DNA of 64,000 nucleotides from Candidatus Lariskella endosymbiont of Epinotia ramella (GTDB lineage Bacteria; Pseudomonadota; Alphaproteobacteria; Rickettsiales; Midichloriaceae): NCBI RefSeq assembly GCF_964019805.1, contig NZ_OZ026472.1, positions 124,001 to 188,000 of the forward strand, read 5' to 3'. Shown piece by piece: positions 9,010 to 18,170 of this stretch (position 1 is its first letter; each line of letters starts with the position of its first letter). The notes under the pieces were generated by a model. It saw only the letters and a program-made list of their open reading frames with translations, ran no database searches and was not told where the DNA came from. The position numbers and the translations under genes were made by a program.

Positions 9010-9245
9010 GATGCCATACAAAGTCAAAAGGGGAAAGCTGAAATATGTAGTGAATACAAAATTCCTGCAACTAATTTATATGACTGGAAAGATAAGGCTA
9101 TCAGGGATTTGTATCAGCTTTTTATTCCAGAAAGTGAGTATACAAAAAAGCAAAAACTCTCTGAGCAAGAAATAGAAAAATTGCATAAAATTATTGGCGA
9201 GATAAGCATTGAAAATAATTTTCTCAAAAAAAAATTGCAGAAATA
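9010..9245 (+). pseudogene. IS3 orfA fragment separated from its start by inversion
   Basis: Encodes OrfA from residue 18 on (DAIQSQKGKAEICSEYK and onward) to the normal stop, but the first 18 codons lie inverted at about 10130-10182. No OrfA can therefore be made from this copy. Confidence 0.85.
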
Positions 9246-9266
9246 AATTATGAAGAGAGAAAAAAT

Positions 9267-10070
9267 ATGTTAGAAATTTGTGCTGATATTTCTATAAGAA
9301 GACAAGCTGAGTTGCTGAATATTCCTAGAACTAAGTTGTATTACAAGCCAGTGATAAGTGATGAAAGTGAGATTGCAAATCTCATTAGGGAAATTTATTT
9401 ATTATCAGATTGTAGATACGGGTATCGCAAGATAACAGCTGATTTGCATAACCAAGGTAAGATCATCAATGCTAAAAAGGTACTGAGAATAATGCAAGAA
9501 ATGGAGATAGAAGGCTTATATCCTAAGAGCTATAGAAATACTACTATAAAGAATCCTGAACATAAAATTTATCCTTATTTACTATCAGGAATTGAAATCA
9601 ATAGGATAAATCAAGTATGGGCAAGTGATATTACATATATAAAAATTAATGGCAAGTTCATGTATTTCACGGCTATTATTGATTTACACAGTAGATATAT
9701 TATAGGCTATGATTTATCATATTCTCTGGAAGCAGGATTTTGCATAGCATTATTAGAAAGGGCATTGGCAACAAGAGTTCCAGAGATATTTAATACTGAT
9801 CAAGGTTCGCAATATACCAGCAGTGAATTTATACAAAAATTACAACTAAAAAATGTAAGCATCAGTATGGATCATGTTGGCAGGTGTTTTGATAATATAT
9901 ATGTAGAAAGACTTTGGAGAACTTTAAAGCAAGAAGTGATCTATTATTATAGACCTGATGATATAGGCAGCTTGGAAAAAAGGATAGAAGAATTTGTACC
10001 TTGGTATAACAACAAAAGGTTACATCAAGCTTTAAAATATAGAACACCAGCTTCTATATATTTAAGCTAA
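9267..10070 (+). CDS. IS3-family transposase OrfB, copy 2
   Basis: 267 residues, identical to the OrfB of copy 1, with the same DDE triad. The orfA part in front of it has lost its start, so expression would need a start inside the fragment or OrfB made alone. It would rely on copy 1 for OrfA. Confidence 0.88.
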   Translation: MLEICADISIRRQAELLNIPRTKLYYKPVISDESEIANLIREIYLLSDCRYGYRKITADLHNQGKIINAKKVLRIMQEMEIEGLYPKSYRNTTIKNPEHKIYPYLLSGIEINRINQVWASDITYIKINGKFMYFTAIIDLHSRYIIGYDLSYSLEAGFCIALLERALATRVPEIFNTDQGSQYTSSEFIQKLQLKNVSISMDHVGRCFDNIYVERLWRTLKQEVIYYYRPDDIGSLEKRIEEFVPWYNNKRLHQALKYRTPASIYLS

Positions 10071-10277
10071 TTTTTTGCTAAAAAATCGGAGCATTTAAAA
10101 CAAATGGTTTGAATTAAGGGTGCAGTATAATCTAGAGCCACTTTTGCCTTAAATTCAGCCGTATAATTTTTCTTTTTACTCATACTACTAACTTAATCCT
10201 ATTTTTGATTCATTTTACTATCAAAAAATCGGTTGTTTTATTTTTTCTGGTTCGTTTCTTGGGGCCATTATATCCTA

Positions 10278-12293
10278 CTACATGCGTTCAAATATTTTTT
10301 CCAAATCCTTTAGTGCGAATTTTGTATATGTTGGGCGACCATGATTGCATTGTCCACTAAATGCCACTGTTTCCATCTCTCTAAGCACAGCGTTCATCTC
10401 ATCAATACTCAACTTTCTACCAGCTCTAACGCTGTTATGACAAGCTATAGTAGTCAATATTTTTTCTATCTTTGCATCTACTACTGCAATATCATCAAAC
10501 TCATCTATATGCTCTGCTAAATCGACCATTAAGCCTTTGAGGTCTACACTCTCTGGTAAAATTGCGGGAACGCGAGTCACAGCAATTTGAGCAGCACCGT
10601 TACGATCTATAAAAAAACCAAATCTCTCAAGCTCAGATTTTTTAGCTAGTATTTGATTCACAAGAGCTGGTCTAAGTTCTACAACCTCTGGCACAAGCAT
10701 TAACTGCATTTCCAAGCAACCATTTTTGATTTGAGCTCGCAATTTTTGTAGCGTTATTCTCTCATGCGCAGCATGCTGATCAACTATGATAATGCCTTCA
10801 TAATTTTCAGCGATTATATACATGTTATTAATTTGACACTTTGCAAAACCTAGAAATTGCTTTTTGTCTAATGTTTCGTTGCTTGTTGAAATTTTGACGC
10901 TGCTTTTCACGGGCGCTGTGCTATCATGTGCGTCTAAAATATCTTGAGATTTAATGTGTACTTCAGGCATTCGCATACTATCTCTAAATGGAATGCTGCC
11001 TTGAGATATCTCAAGGTCTTTAGAAGTGACTACTTTGTTACTACTGGGTTGCGGCAGGTTAGTAAAGCGCTTTAGTCTGCTATCTTCACTTAAAATATCG
11101 TGCATTTTTCCAGTGTTCGGTATTTGCTTTGCGGCACTTAAGTTGTCTATCTCATTTTCACTCTGTTTTAACTCTTTTTTTGTAAAAATATCACTAGCAG
11201 TAAGCTTAATATTATCTTGCAGAATCTCTGAATTTTGAGCTTTTATATAGGATATGGCCTTCTCTTCAATTACAGTCGAAGAACGTGGACCACTTGCAGC
11301 TATAGCACTTCTTATCGCTTTTGTGATACAGCTATGCAATAATTTCTCGTTTTTAAAACGCACTTCAGTTTTTGTAGGATGGGCATTCACATCTACTTCA
11401 GAGAATGGAAGTTCTATAAAAAGGATAATAGATGGATATCTGCCGCTTGGGATTAGATCTCTATATGCATTTCGAATGATGTATACAACTAATTTATCTT
11501 TGATAACTCTATTGTTAACATATATAAATTGTTTATTTGATGTCGCGTGATTATAAGTTGGAATTGAGGTATATCCAAAAACTCTGTGACCACTTTCTGA
11601 AAATTCGAAAAATACAGAATTATCTACAAACTCCTTGCCTAGAATTGATAATAATTTACTGCTATCACTTGATATACATCCATCAGTACCGCAGGCTTCT
11701 ATATATCTTTTTCCATCTATGATGAGTTCAAATGATACGTGATAAAAAGATATAGCAAATCTATTTATCAGATCTACACATGCAGATGTTTCATGATTCT
11801 CAGATTTTAAAAATTTTAATCTAGCAGGAGTAAAACAGAATAGATCTCTTACCTCGACTGTGGTTCCGGATTGTCTTGCCGCTGGCTTAACATCAGACTC
11901 GCTACTACCTTCTATGTAAATTTCCCAAGCTTCATTTGCATCTTTATGACGGCTGGTAATGCGCATTTTACTGACAGATGCAATTGATGGCAGAGCTTCT
12001 CCTCTAAATCCAAGATTTGTTATATTGCTTATGTCTTCTTCATCTAGTTTAGATGTTGCATGACGCTTAATTGCTCTATGTAGATCATCTTTTATAATTC
12101 CATATCCATTATCCGAAACTCTAATTAAGTTTCTGCCGCCACTTATAATTTCGACTTTGATTGAGGTGGCGCCAGAATCTAAAGAATTTTCAACTAATTC
12201 TTTCACGACTGATATAGGCCGCTCTACTACTTCTCCTGCTGCTATCTGATTAATAGCTTTTTCCGATAAAAACTTTATCTTAGATGATTGCAT
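10278..12293 (-). CDS. mutL: DNA mismatch repair protein MutL
   Basis: Couples mismatch recognition by MutS to strand removal. The 671-residue protein has the GHKL ATPase domain at the N-terminus (ELVENSLDSGA, SDNGYGI, LGFRGEALPSIASVS), a variable linker around residues 340-470 and a C-terminal dimerisation domain. The endonuclease motif DQHAAHE is present, but the Glu expected five residues after the motif Glu is Gln (RITLQ). The CNHGRPT motif near the C-terminus is intact. Its start overlaps the 3' end of bioC by 19 bases, so the two form one operon. The IS3 tandem ends just after its stop codon. Confidence 0.95.
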   Translation of the reverse strand: MQSSKIKFLSEKAINQIAAGEVVERPISVVKELVENSLDSGATSIKVEIISGGRNLIRVSDNGYGIIKDDLHRAIKRHATSKLDEEDISNITNLGFRGEALPSIASVSKMRITSRHKDANEAWEIYIEGSSESDVKPAARQSGTTVEVRDLFCFTPARLKFLKSENHETSACVDLINRFAISFYHVSFELIIDGKRYIEACGTDGCISSDSSKLLSILGKEFVDNSVFFEFSESGHRVFGYTSIPTYNHATSNKQFIYVNNRVIKDKLVVYIIRNAYRDLIPSGRYPSIILFIELPFSEVDVNAHPTKTEVRFKNEKLLHSCITKAIRSAIAASGPRSSTVIEEKAISYIKAQNSEILQDNIKLTASDIFTKKELKQSENEIDNLSAAKQIPNTGKMHDILSEDSRLKRFTNLPQPSSNKVVTSKDLEISQGSIPFRDSMRMPEVHIKSQDILDAHDSTAPVKSSVKISTSNETLDKKQFLGFAKCQINNMYIIAENYEGIIIVDQHAAHERITLQKLRAQIKNGCLEMQLMLVPEVVELRPALVNQILAKKSELERFGFFIDRNGAAQIAVTRVPAILPESVDLKGLMVDLAEHIDEFDDIAVVDAKIEKILTTIACHNSVRAGRKLSIDEMNAVLREMETVAFSGQCNHGRPTYTKFALKDLEKIFERM

Positions 12294-13030
12294 AATAAAA
12301 TTCCAAAAAACACATCATAATTCGCAATAAAAGACTCTTTATTTCTAGCAAATTGATATAATACTTTCTTTGGCACGTCATACTTTGTTGTTCCTGCTCC
12401 GAGACTTTTTAAATGCCGCATGAAATGCAGAGGAGTAGGGTGGGACACATTATATCTAATTTTATCAAATTGATAGTGTAGAGGTTTTAAACTTAAACAA
12501 ATTTTTACAATTTCGTCAAATGATTGATAGTTTGAAATATTTGAAGGTACGTTATACTGTTTATAAAAATCTTCTAAATGCTGAAAGCTACCTCGTATCG
12601 GCATAGAAAACGCTATGATATTTCCTATTTTTGACAAATTTAAAAGTGTACTTTCGATATCATAAAACCATTGCATTGCAAAGTTTGATATAACCAAATC
12701 TACCATATGAAAATGCATCATTTCCGCATCTCCATATACAACTTCAAATTTAACACCAAGGGTTTTGAACTTAGAAGTTGCAACTTTTAGCATTTCTACT
12801 GAGATATCATTCAAATAATAAGTAGCGTTTGGCAAAATATCACATAATAATTGAGATGCTGTTCCAGTTCCTGTTCCGATATCAAGTACGGAAGCGCAGT
12901 TTTTAAGTATGCAAAAATCTTTTATCTTTTGCACCAGCTCTTGAGCAGCACGATTTTGCACATGTGCTATATTGTCATAGTTATAAGAACCTATATCAAA
13001 GTTTTTTGCTACTGTATTTTTGTACGACAT
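12275..13030 (-). CDS. bioC: malonyl-ACP O-methyltransferase BioC (probable)
   Basis: Methylates malonyl-ACP with SAM so that fatty-acid enzymes can build the pimeloyl chain of biotin. The 251-residue protein has the BioC-like N-terminus VAKNFDIGSYNYDNIAHVQ, SAM motif I VLDIGTGTG at 48-56, and the NFAMQWFYD segment that corresponds to the BioC substrate-side motif. It overlaps mutL downstream. bioB is present at 56.3 kb in the same window, which supports a biotin role. A generic class I methyltransferase is the alternative; no other biotin gene adjoins it. Confidence 0.78.
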   Translation of the reverse strand: MSYKNTVAKNFDIGSYNYDNIAHVQNRAAQELVQKIKDFCILKNCASVLDIGTGTGTASQLLCDILPNATYYLNDISVEMLKVATSKFKTLGVKFEVVYGDAEMMHFHMVDLVISNFAMQWFYDIESTLLNLSKIGNIIAFSMPIRGSFQHLEDFYKQYNVPSNISNYQSFDEIVKICLSLKPLHYQFDKIRYNVSHPTPLHFMRHLKSLGAGTTKYDVPKKVLYQFARNKESFIANYDVFFGILLCNHLR

Positions 13031-13066
13031 TTATAGCTCAAACTATAGATTAATAATGCGATATAT

Positions 13067-13174
13067 CTAAAGCAGTATAAAATACTCGTTTATAACACTC
13101 ATTTTTACTGTCTTATCTATAAATAAAAATTTTCTAAAATACTCGCGTATCATATATATTTTATAGCACTTTAG
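13067..13174. repeat. family D palindromic repeat (D1)
   Basis: A MITE-like unit of about 110 bp between CTAAAGCAGTATAAAAT and ATTTTATAGCACTTTAG, an imperfect inverted repeat. It shares ends and the internal AATACTCG block with the better copy at 27541-27695. Bases 13175-13382 hold nothing recognised. Confidence 0.6.
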
Positions 13175-13382
13175 CTATAAATAAAATTTCCTGTTTCTGT
13201 ATGAGAAGTTACATCATTATACACAGGCCCTTTTCACAAGCTCTTTTCTGAATTCAGACATGAGCTGATTAAATTAGTAGACATGAGATGTATTTATTGA
13301 TATAAACTTCCACTGATCCCTCTTCTGTTGGCTCGTTCTATTTTGTTTTATTGAAGCCTGGCTTTGATTTATTCTGCTATAT

Positions 13383-13458
13383 GGGACCTTAGTTCAGAGG
13401 TTAGAACGCACCGCTCATAACGGTGTTGTCGCAGGTTCGAATCCTGCAGGTCCCACCA
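13383..13458 (+). tRNA. tRNA with CAU anticodon, probably tRNA-Ile2
   Basis: A 76-nt cloverleaf with the 3' CCA encoded. The acceptor stem GGGACCT pairs with AGGTCCC, the anticodon stem CACCG/CGGTG encloses CTCATAA, and the T loop is GTTCGAATC. The acceptor and T-arm resemble bacterial tRNA-Ile(CAU), whose C34 is modified to lysidine by TilS, more than elongator tRNA-Met. The choice between the two is an inference. Confidence 0.88.
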
Positions 13459-13534
13459 TGTCACCTCTTCGACATTCTTTTCGTCGTTTAATCATGCAGT
13501 TCCCGAATTTAATCTCTGAAGCTTAAACGTATAT

Positions 13535-13778
13535 AGTCCATCAGCAAAAAATTATTTGCTGCGCAAATAAACTTTTGCAGAGAAAGTTAAATGTACAAAA
13601 ATTCGCCTTGAGAACTGTCCTGCACTAATTTTCGGATATATTAATTGGCCTTATGCTGCAATTTACTTTCACAAAATCCGTAAGATTTTTGGGCTTATTA
13701 TAACATTTTCTTACGAACTTAAAACACCATTTTGACACTCGGGGCGTCATTTTATACTGCTTCTGAGGCTTCTGGCGG
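13535..13778 (-). repeat. family B repeat (B2), reverse orientation
   Basis: A full unit in reverse: GTCCATCAGCAAAAAATTAT at the left, ACTAATTTTTCGGATATATT in the middle, then AAAATCCGTAAGATTTTTGG and TTCTTACGAACTT around the hairpin, ending TTCTGAGGCTTCTGGCG next to the pgk stop. It fills the space between the tRNA and pgk. Confidence 0.72.
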
Positions 13779-13792
13779 AGGTGCTATCTGGC

Positions 13793-15040
13793 TTAAGCAT
13801 CTTCAATACTATAATTCTTTGAAATAAGTGCCAAAATACCTGGTAGTGTTGCATTCTCCAAGAATTCTAAGAATGCTCCGCCTGCAGTAGAAACATATGA
13901 AAAGCTTTTTAATACACCGGCAGAGTTGATGGCAGCCATAGTATCACCACCACCTGCTATACTAATTACACCACCAAGCATAGTCAAAGATGCAATGTAT
14001 CTGGCAATGAATTTTGTACTGTTGTCAAAATACGGATTTTCAAATATGCCAAGTGGTCCATTCCATAAAATTTGTTCCATTCCTTCAATGGTATGACTGA
14101 TTTTTATCAGACTTTGAGGGCCTATATCCATTATTGCTGCGCCTGTCGGTATGTTTGATAAGCAGCATATTTCTATTGTATTATCTGAAGTTTGAACAAC
14201 AAAATCTGAAGGTAATATGATCTTATCATCATAGGTTGCCAGTATTTTTTGAGCGTGAACTAGCATTTCAGGTTCAAAAAAAGAATCTTTTATGTCAAAA
14301 CCTGAAGCTTTTAAGAAAGTATTTGCCATGCCGCCTGCTATGAAAACTCTCTCAAACTTAGGAATAATACTGTTTAATACTTTTAGTTTTGTGGAAACTT
14401 TTTTACCACCAACTATAAGCATGCTAGGTTTTTGCTCCACATCAATCAAATTTTGTAAGAATGCTAATTCTTTTTTAAAAGCAATTCCTGAGTAAGAGGG
14501 TAAAAAGCGACATACACCAACTATTGAAGCATGTTTCCTATGCGAACAGGAAAATGCTTCGTTTACATAGCAATCAGCTAGATCTGCCAGCATCTTAGCA
14601 AAATTCAGATCGCAAGCTTCTTCTTCATGGAAAAATCTAAGATTTTCCAGTAATAAAACTTGTCCAAAATCTAGCTCATTTACCGCTTTTTTAGCAATTT
14701 CTCCTATACATGAGCTAGCGAACTTAACATCACATTCCAGAACCTCAGATAAATATGGTAATACCTTTGCAAGTGACATGTCAGAAATTGTATCTGGTAT
14801 TTCAGAATGTTGTTCAGATAGTGATAAATATTGTTTTGGTCTGCCAAAATGGCTGATCAATATAACTTTTGCTTCCTTTTTGATTAAAGAAAGTACAGTT
14901 TCTTTGATTTGCAACAATCGACTTAAGTCGCAGGCCAAACCTTCATGCATCGATATGTTTAGATCAACACGTACCAAAACGGTTTTTCTATTGCAGTCCG
15001 CATTTTCTATAGAACATATGTATTGTGCCATTTTCTTCAT
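13793..15040 (-). CDS. pgk: phosphoglycerate kinase
   Basis: Interconverts 1,3-bisphosphoglycerate and 3-phosphoglycerate with ADP/ATP in lower glycolysis or gluconeogenesis. The 415-residue protein has VRVDLNI near the N-terminus, NEAFSCSHRKHASIVG, the nucleotide-side motif GGKKVSTKL, WNGPLGIFE and the C-terminal GGGDTMA loop. It follows ftsQ by 6 bases with GGGAATTAG upstream of the ATG, so it is the last gene of ddl-ftsQ-pgk. Genus Rickettsia lacks glycolytic genes, so its presence points to another branch of the order. Confidence 0.95.
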   Translation of the reverse strand: MKKMAQYICSIENADCNRKTVLVRVDLNISMHEGLACDLSRLLQIKETVLSLIKKEAKVILISHFGRPKQYLSLSEQHSEIPDTISDMSLAKVLPYLSEVLECDVKFASSCIGEIAKKAVNELDFGQVLLLENLRFFHEEEACDLNFAKMLADLADCYVNEAFSCSHRKHASIVGVCRFLPSYSGIAFKKELAFLQNLIDVEQKPSMLIVGGKKVSTKLKVLNSIIPKFERVFIAGGMANTFLKASGFDIKDSFFEPEMLVHAQKILATYDDKIILPSDFVVQTSDNTIEICCLSNIPTGAAIMDIGPQSLIKISHTIEGMEQILWNGPLGIFENPYFDNSTKFIARYIASLTMLGGVISIAGGGDTMAAINSAGVLKSFSYVSTAGGAFLEFLENATLPGILALISKNYSIEDA

Positions 15041-15046
15041 ATAACA

Positions 15047-15967
15047 CTAATTCCCAACAGATTTAACTTTATTAAATTTTAAAAATATTCTTTCAGGTGC
15101 AAGCCTAAGGTCAAGACATTTCACATCTCCACGTTTTAATATATAATCCTTTAATTTCGAATCGAAAAGAGATGCAGCTTTTTTTATATCATTTTCTGGT
15201 AATTTAACCATAAGACCATTTTTTAAAAGAATATTCCATCTACGTTTTCCTATAAATTGTAGAGAAGAAATCTGATCCTTAAATTGTGTTTCATCAATTA
15301 TCTTTAGCGCCTGAATGAAAGTAGCATTTGCTTCATCACCAACAACAATTATATAATCAGTTGGTAGTGGGATAAACTGTTCTTGCAAGACGTTGCCATC
15401 TACGTCTATTAGAAAGAATTTGCCACCATGCCACCAAATTGCTTTTGGGATCCTTTCATTAATTTCAATATCAATTGTGCTAGGTAATATAATACGTACT
15501 TTTACACTTTTCACTACGTTGAATTCTTCCAAAGAAGATTTGATATGATATGGCGATATATTCCAGATCTTATTATTTCGACCGCACTTAAAGTTGCAAT
15601 CACTTTTTTCTTCTCCTGCTTCATTATGAGTATACGGGATATTCTGAGAAAGGTCAGCTAAAGATAAGTTGATGTGATCCAAGATTTGTTTATTAGATAG
15701 TCTTAGGTTGCCTCGAATCTCAATATTTTTCACAGTAAAGTAGTCGCAATATAAAAAGCGAGAGAAGCCTATCATATCAAAATATAAGGTGCGCAGCGGA
15801 ATAACGGAATTTATAGCAAATAGCGCAGCAGATATGGTGATACAATGCTTTAAAAGTTTGATTATACTTGGTATGTAATTATAACTCTTTTTTTTCCTGC
15901 TTGAAATCTTTGGATTCAAGGTGCGTCTAGCACTACGAATACGTGGTTTTATGGCCTTTTTTCGCAT
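15047..15967 (-). CDS. ftsQ: cell division protein FtsQ
   Basis: Divisome protein that links early and late division factors across the inner membrane. The 306-residue protein has a basic N-terminal cytoplasmic tail (about 1-33), one membrane segment (about 34-55), then a POTRA-like domain beginning at YFTVKNIEIRGNLRLSNKQI and the FtsQ beta domain. The start overlaps the end of ddl by 19 bases, as is common in the division and cell-wall cluster. ftsA and ftsZ are not adjacent here. pgk follows. Confidence 0.9.
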   Translation of the reverse strand: MRKKAIKPRIRSARRTLNPKISSRKKKSYNYIPSIIKLLKHCITISAALFAINSVIPLRTLYFDMIGFSRFLYCDYFTVKNIEIRGNLRLSNKQILDHINLSLADLSQNIPYTHNEAGEEKSDCNFKCGRNNKIWNISPYHIKSSLEEFNVVKSVKVRIILPSTIDIEINERIPKAIWWHGGKFFLIDVDGNVLQEQFIPLPTDYIIVVGDEANATFIQALKIIDETQFKDQISSLQFIGKRRWNILLKNGLMVKLPENDIKKAASLFDSKLKDYILKRGDVKCLDLRLAPERIFLKFNKVKSVGN

Positions 15968-16872
15968 ATTGCATCATTTAGTAATTGCATCACTAACATT
16001 TCAAACGAGATCTCATTGTGAGCAGCTATTTCTGGCAAAATCGAGAGAGTGGTAAATCCTGGATGTGTATTGAGTTCAAGGAAATAAAGCCCGTTGTCCC
16101 CTTCCTCTGGGTTATATCTAAAATCACTTCTGCTAATTGTTCGGCAGCCAAGAACATTATGCATCACTTCAGCGGCATTTAGCGCTTCTTTATAAGCATT
16201 TTCTGGAATTTCAGCTGGATATATATGACTTGCAGCTCCATCTGTATACTTTGATTGATAATCATAAAATCCTGATTTTGGCCTCAGTTCAAGAGCGCCA
16301 AGCGCAGTGCCGGAAACTACAGCTGCACTTATTTCTTGCCCTGGAATATATCTTTCAATTAATATTTCATCTCCATAATGCCAATCCTCAGCAATTGGTA
16401 GATGGGAATTATGATCTTTTACTAAAAATACGCCTATTGTAGATCCTTGCTCAACTGGTTTAATTATGTAAGGGAATGTCATAGGATGCTCTTTTTTGCT
16501 TAGCATTTTAAAGAGATCTGTACTTCTGATCATTACATGTTCTGGCATTTTTATACCAAGAGATTGGGCTATCCTTCTGGTCATTCCTTTATTCATTGCA
16601 ACGGCAGATGCCATAACTCCTGAGTGTGTGTATGGAATTTGCATCACCTCAAGGAGTCCAGGAATAGAGCCATCTTCCCCGTATGTACCATGCAAGCAAT
16701 TAAAGACGACATCTGGCCTTTGAGCAATAATCTCGGCAGGCAAATTTTGTCCTGGATCTATCTGCAGAACATCATATTTCATGTTTTCGAGAACAGTCTT
16801 TACACTTGCAGCAGACATTATAGAAATATCATGCTCTGCTCCTAGCCCACCTGCAAGAATTAAAATACGCAC
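15949..16872 (-). CDS. ddl: D-alanine--D-alanine ligase
   Basis: ATP-grasp enzyme that makes D-Ala-D-Ala for the peptidoglycan stem peptide. The 307-residue protein begins MRILILAGGLGAEHDISIMS and has the EQGSTIGVFLV motif, CRTISRSDFR and the metal-binding C-terminal ELNTHPGFT. The length is normal for Ddl. It heads the operon ddl-ftsQ-pgk. A family C repeat starts about 43 bp before its ATG, so any promoter is within or beyond the repeat. murC, the preceding pathway gene, is about 4 kb away on the other strand. Confidence 0.94.
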   Translation of the reverse strand: MRILILAGGLGAEHDISIMSAASVKTVLENMKYDVLQIDPGQNLPAEIIAQRPDVVFNCLHGTYGEDGSIPGLLEVMQIPYTHSGVMASAVAMNKGMTRRIAQSLGIKMPEHVMIRSTDLFKMLSKKEHPMTFPYIIKPVEQGSTIGVFLVKDHNSHLPIAEDWHYGDEILIERYIPGQEISAAVVSGTALGALELRPKSGFYDYQSKYTDGAASHIYPAEIPENAYKEALNAAEVMHNVLGCRTISRSDFRYNPEEGDNGLYFLELNTHPGFTTLSILPEIAAHNEISFEMLVMQLLNDAICEKRP

Positions 16873-16911
16873 TTGTTAATTCACCTCCAATACTTATGGA
16901 TACCTATCATT

Positions 16912-17036
16912 TATATTCGTCATACTTTTCAAAATTAGCCGGTGTCAAAATGACCCTTACTCTTAATAGCTCTTTTTAAAGTCTAATTTCATATGTACAT
17001 AATAAATACCAAGTCTTTATTTACGTGCGGTATATA
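16912..17036 (-). repeat. family C repeat upstream of ddl
   Basis: A compact family C unit: ATTCGTCATACTTTTCAAAA, then TCTTTTTAAAGTCTAATTTC, then AATACCAAGTCTTTATTTAC and GCGGTATATA. It directly abuts family A copy A3. Confidence 0.7.
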
Positions 17037-17207
17037 GGCACTGCGCTTAAGGTCAGTGCACGCTTTTTTAGGATTTAAATTGCATGATTTTTTAGAATAC
17101 CAGTTAATTTCTGAGTCAAATACTTATATATACTTGCAAAGAAATTAACGAAGTAATACTTGAAAATCAGGCTAGAAATCTGCGCAAGTGACTTTGCCGG
17201 CAGCGCC
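17037..17207 (+). repeat. family A MITE-like repeat, best copy (A3)
   Basis: A 171-bp unit flanked by TA on both sides. The left end is GGCACTGCGCTTAAGGTCAG and the right end, read inward, is GGCGCTGCCGGCAAAGTCAC, an imperfect terminal inverted repeat. Inside, GTTAATTTC and GAAATTAAC form a 9-bp inverted repeat. No coding capacity is present. Confidence 0.78.
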
Positions 17208-17235
17208 TAATCATATGAAATTTTTCATATGATTA
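17208..17235. repeat. perfect 13-bp stem palindrome after secF
   Basis: TAATCATATGAAA followed by TT and TTTCATATGATTA forms a near-perfect hairpin 13 bases after the secF stop. There is no U-tract on the secF transcript side, so it is not a classical terminator, though it may stabilise the mRNA end. Confidence 0.5.
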
Positions 17236-17248
17236 ACACATAAAACCA

Positions 17249-18163
17249 TCAAACTTTCTTTGTATTCTTCAATCCATAAAAATTATTAATCATGATTAGG
17301 ATAGGCGCAGAAATATAGATGGATGAATATGTTCCAAATGCAATTCCGAAAAACATTGCCATACTAAAGCCCCTAAGATGATAGCCACCGAGCAATATCA
17401 AAGCAAGACACACAAGAAGTGTAGTCAAAACTGTCATGATTGTTCTAGATAGCGTCTCATTTATGCTTCTATTAATGACCTCTATTAGGGTTTTTCCATT
17501 ATGCTTGTTCAAGTTTTCTCTAATCCTATCATATATAACTACACTGTCGTTAACAGAATATCCAACAACCGTAAGTATAGCTGCTATGGATGTTAGATCA
17601 AATTCATATCGGGTCATCATATAAAATCCAAGAGTTGCGAGTGCATCATGAAACAACGCAACTGTAATGCCAACTGCAAAACGCAAGTCAAAGCGCAGTG
17701 CTATATAAATCATTATACCAAGTAATGAGAATAGTACAGCTAAAGTCGCTTTATGGACCAGAGCTTCTCCGACCTTAGGACCAACATAATCTATCTTGTT
17801 AAACTCTGCATTTTCTATATTTTGAGTAATCAGATCTTTGAAAGATGTAACATCTTCAAGCTGTCTATTTTTATCGATACGCAATCTGATTATTACAGAT
17901 TTATTGCCACTTTCTTGTATAGTACTATTTTCATATTTATTTAATGTAAGAGTTTTTCTGAGCGAATCTATATCAATTTTTTTGTCAGACCTTATATCAA
18001 AAATCATTCCTCCGGTGAAGTCTATACCGAGGTTCAGGCTGTTGAAAAATAAAAGGAATATTACACAAGCGCTTAGCAATATGCTAAATATAAACGCATA
18101 GTGTTTTTTCCCCACAAAATCCACGTTTAGTTTACTTGGAATAATGGATATAGGAAAAGACAT
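17249..18163 (-). CDS. secF: protein translocase subunit SecF
   Basis: Inner-membrane partner of SecD that uses the proton gradient to aid late steps of Sec export. The 304-residue protein has a first membrane segment at about 22-42, the conserved LGIDFTGG motif just after it, a periplasmic domain, and then five more membrane segments, including GYSVNDSVVIYDRIREN typical of SecF transmembrane segment 4 and its loop. secD is not adjacent. The gene follows the membrane-protein gene at 18171 by seven bases and is probably in its operon. Confidence 0.93.
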   Translation of the reverse strand: MSFPISIIPSKLNVDFVGKKHYAFIFSILLSACVIFLLFFNSLNLGIDFTGGMIFDIRSDKKIDIDSLRKTLTLNKYENSTIQESGNKSVIIRLRIDKNRQLEDVTSFKDLITQNIENAEFNKIDYVGPKVGEALVHKATLAVLFSLLGIMIYIALRFDLRFAVGITVALFHDALATLGFYMMTRYEFDLTSIAAILTVVGYSVNDSVVIYDRIRENLNKHNGKTLIEVINRSINETLSRTIMTVLTTLLVCLALILLGGYHLRGFSMAMFFGIAFGTYSSIYISAPILIMINNFYGLKNTKKV

Positions 18164-18170
18164 ACAACAG

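Larger units (their letters stand above)
9010..10272. mobile_element. IS3-family element, copy 2, internally inverted
   Basis: A second copy of the same IS, rearranged. Bases 9010-10129 hold the 3' part of the element in plus orientation, starting inside orfA at GATGCCATACAAAG and running to the terminal GGGTGCAGTATA. Bases 10130-10272 hold the missing 5' part in minus orientation, from the IS end TATAATGGCCCC through the first 18 codons of orfA. At the two inversion junctions GAT (9010-9012) and ATC (10130-10132) form an inverted 3-bp duplication. The structure is what one intramolecular transposition into orfA of copy 2 would leave. Confidence 0.85.

Noticed and set aside
13383-13458. Initiator tRNA-Met
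   Set aside because: The first base pair G-C is formed and the anticodon stem lacks the three consecutive G-C pairs typical of initiator tRNA.
17208-17235. Rho-independent terminator for secF
   Set aside because: The hairpin is perfect but AT-rich and has no U-tract in the secF transcript direction; recorded only as a palindrome.
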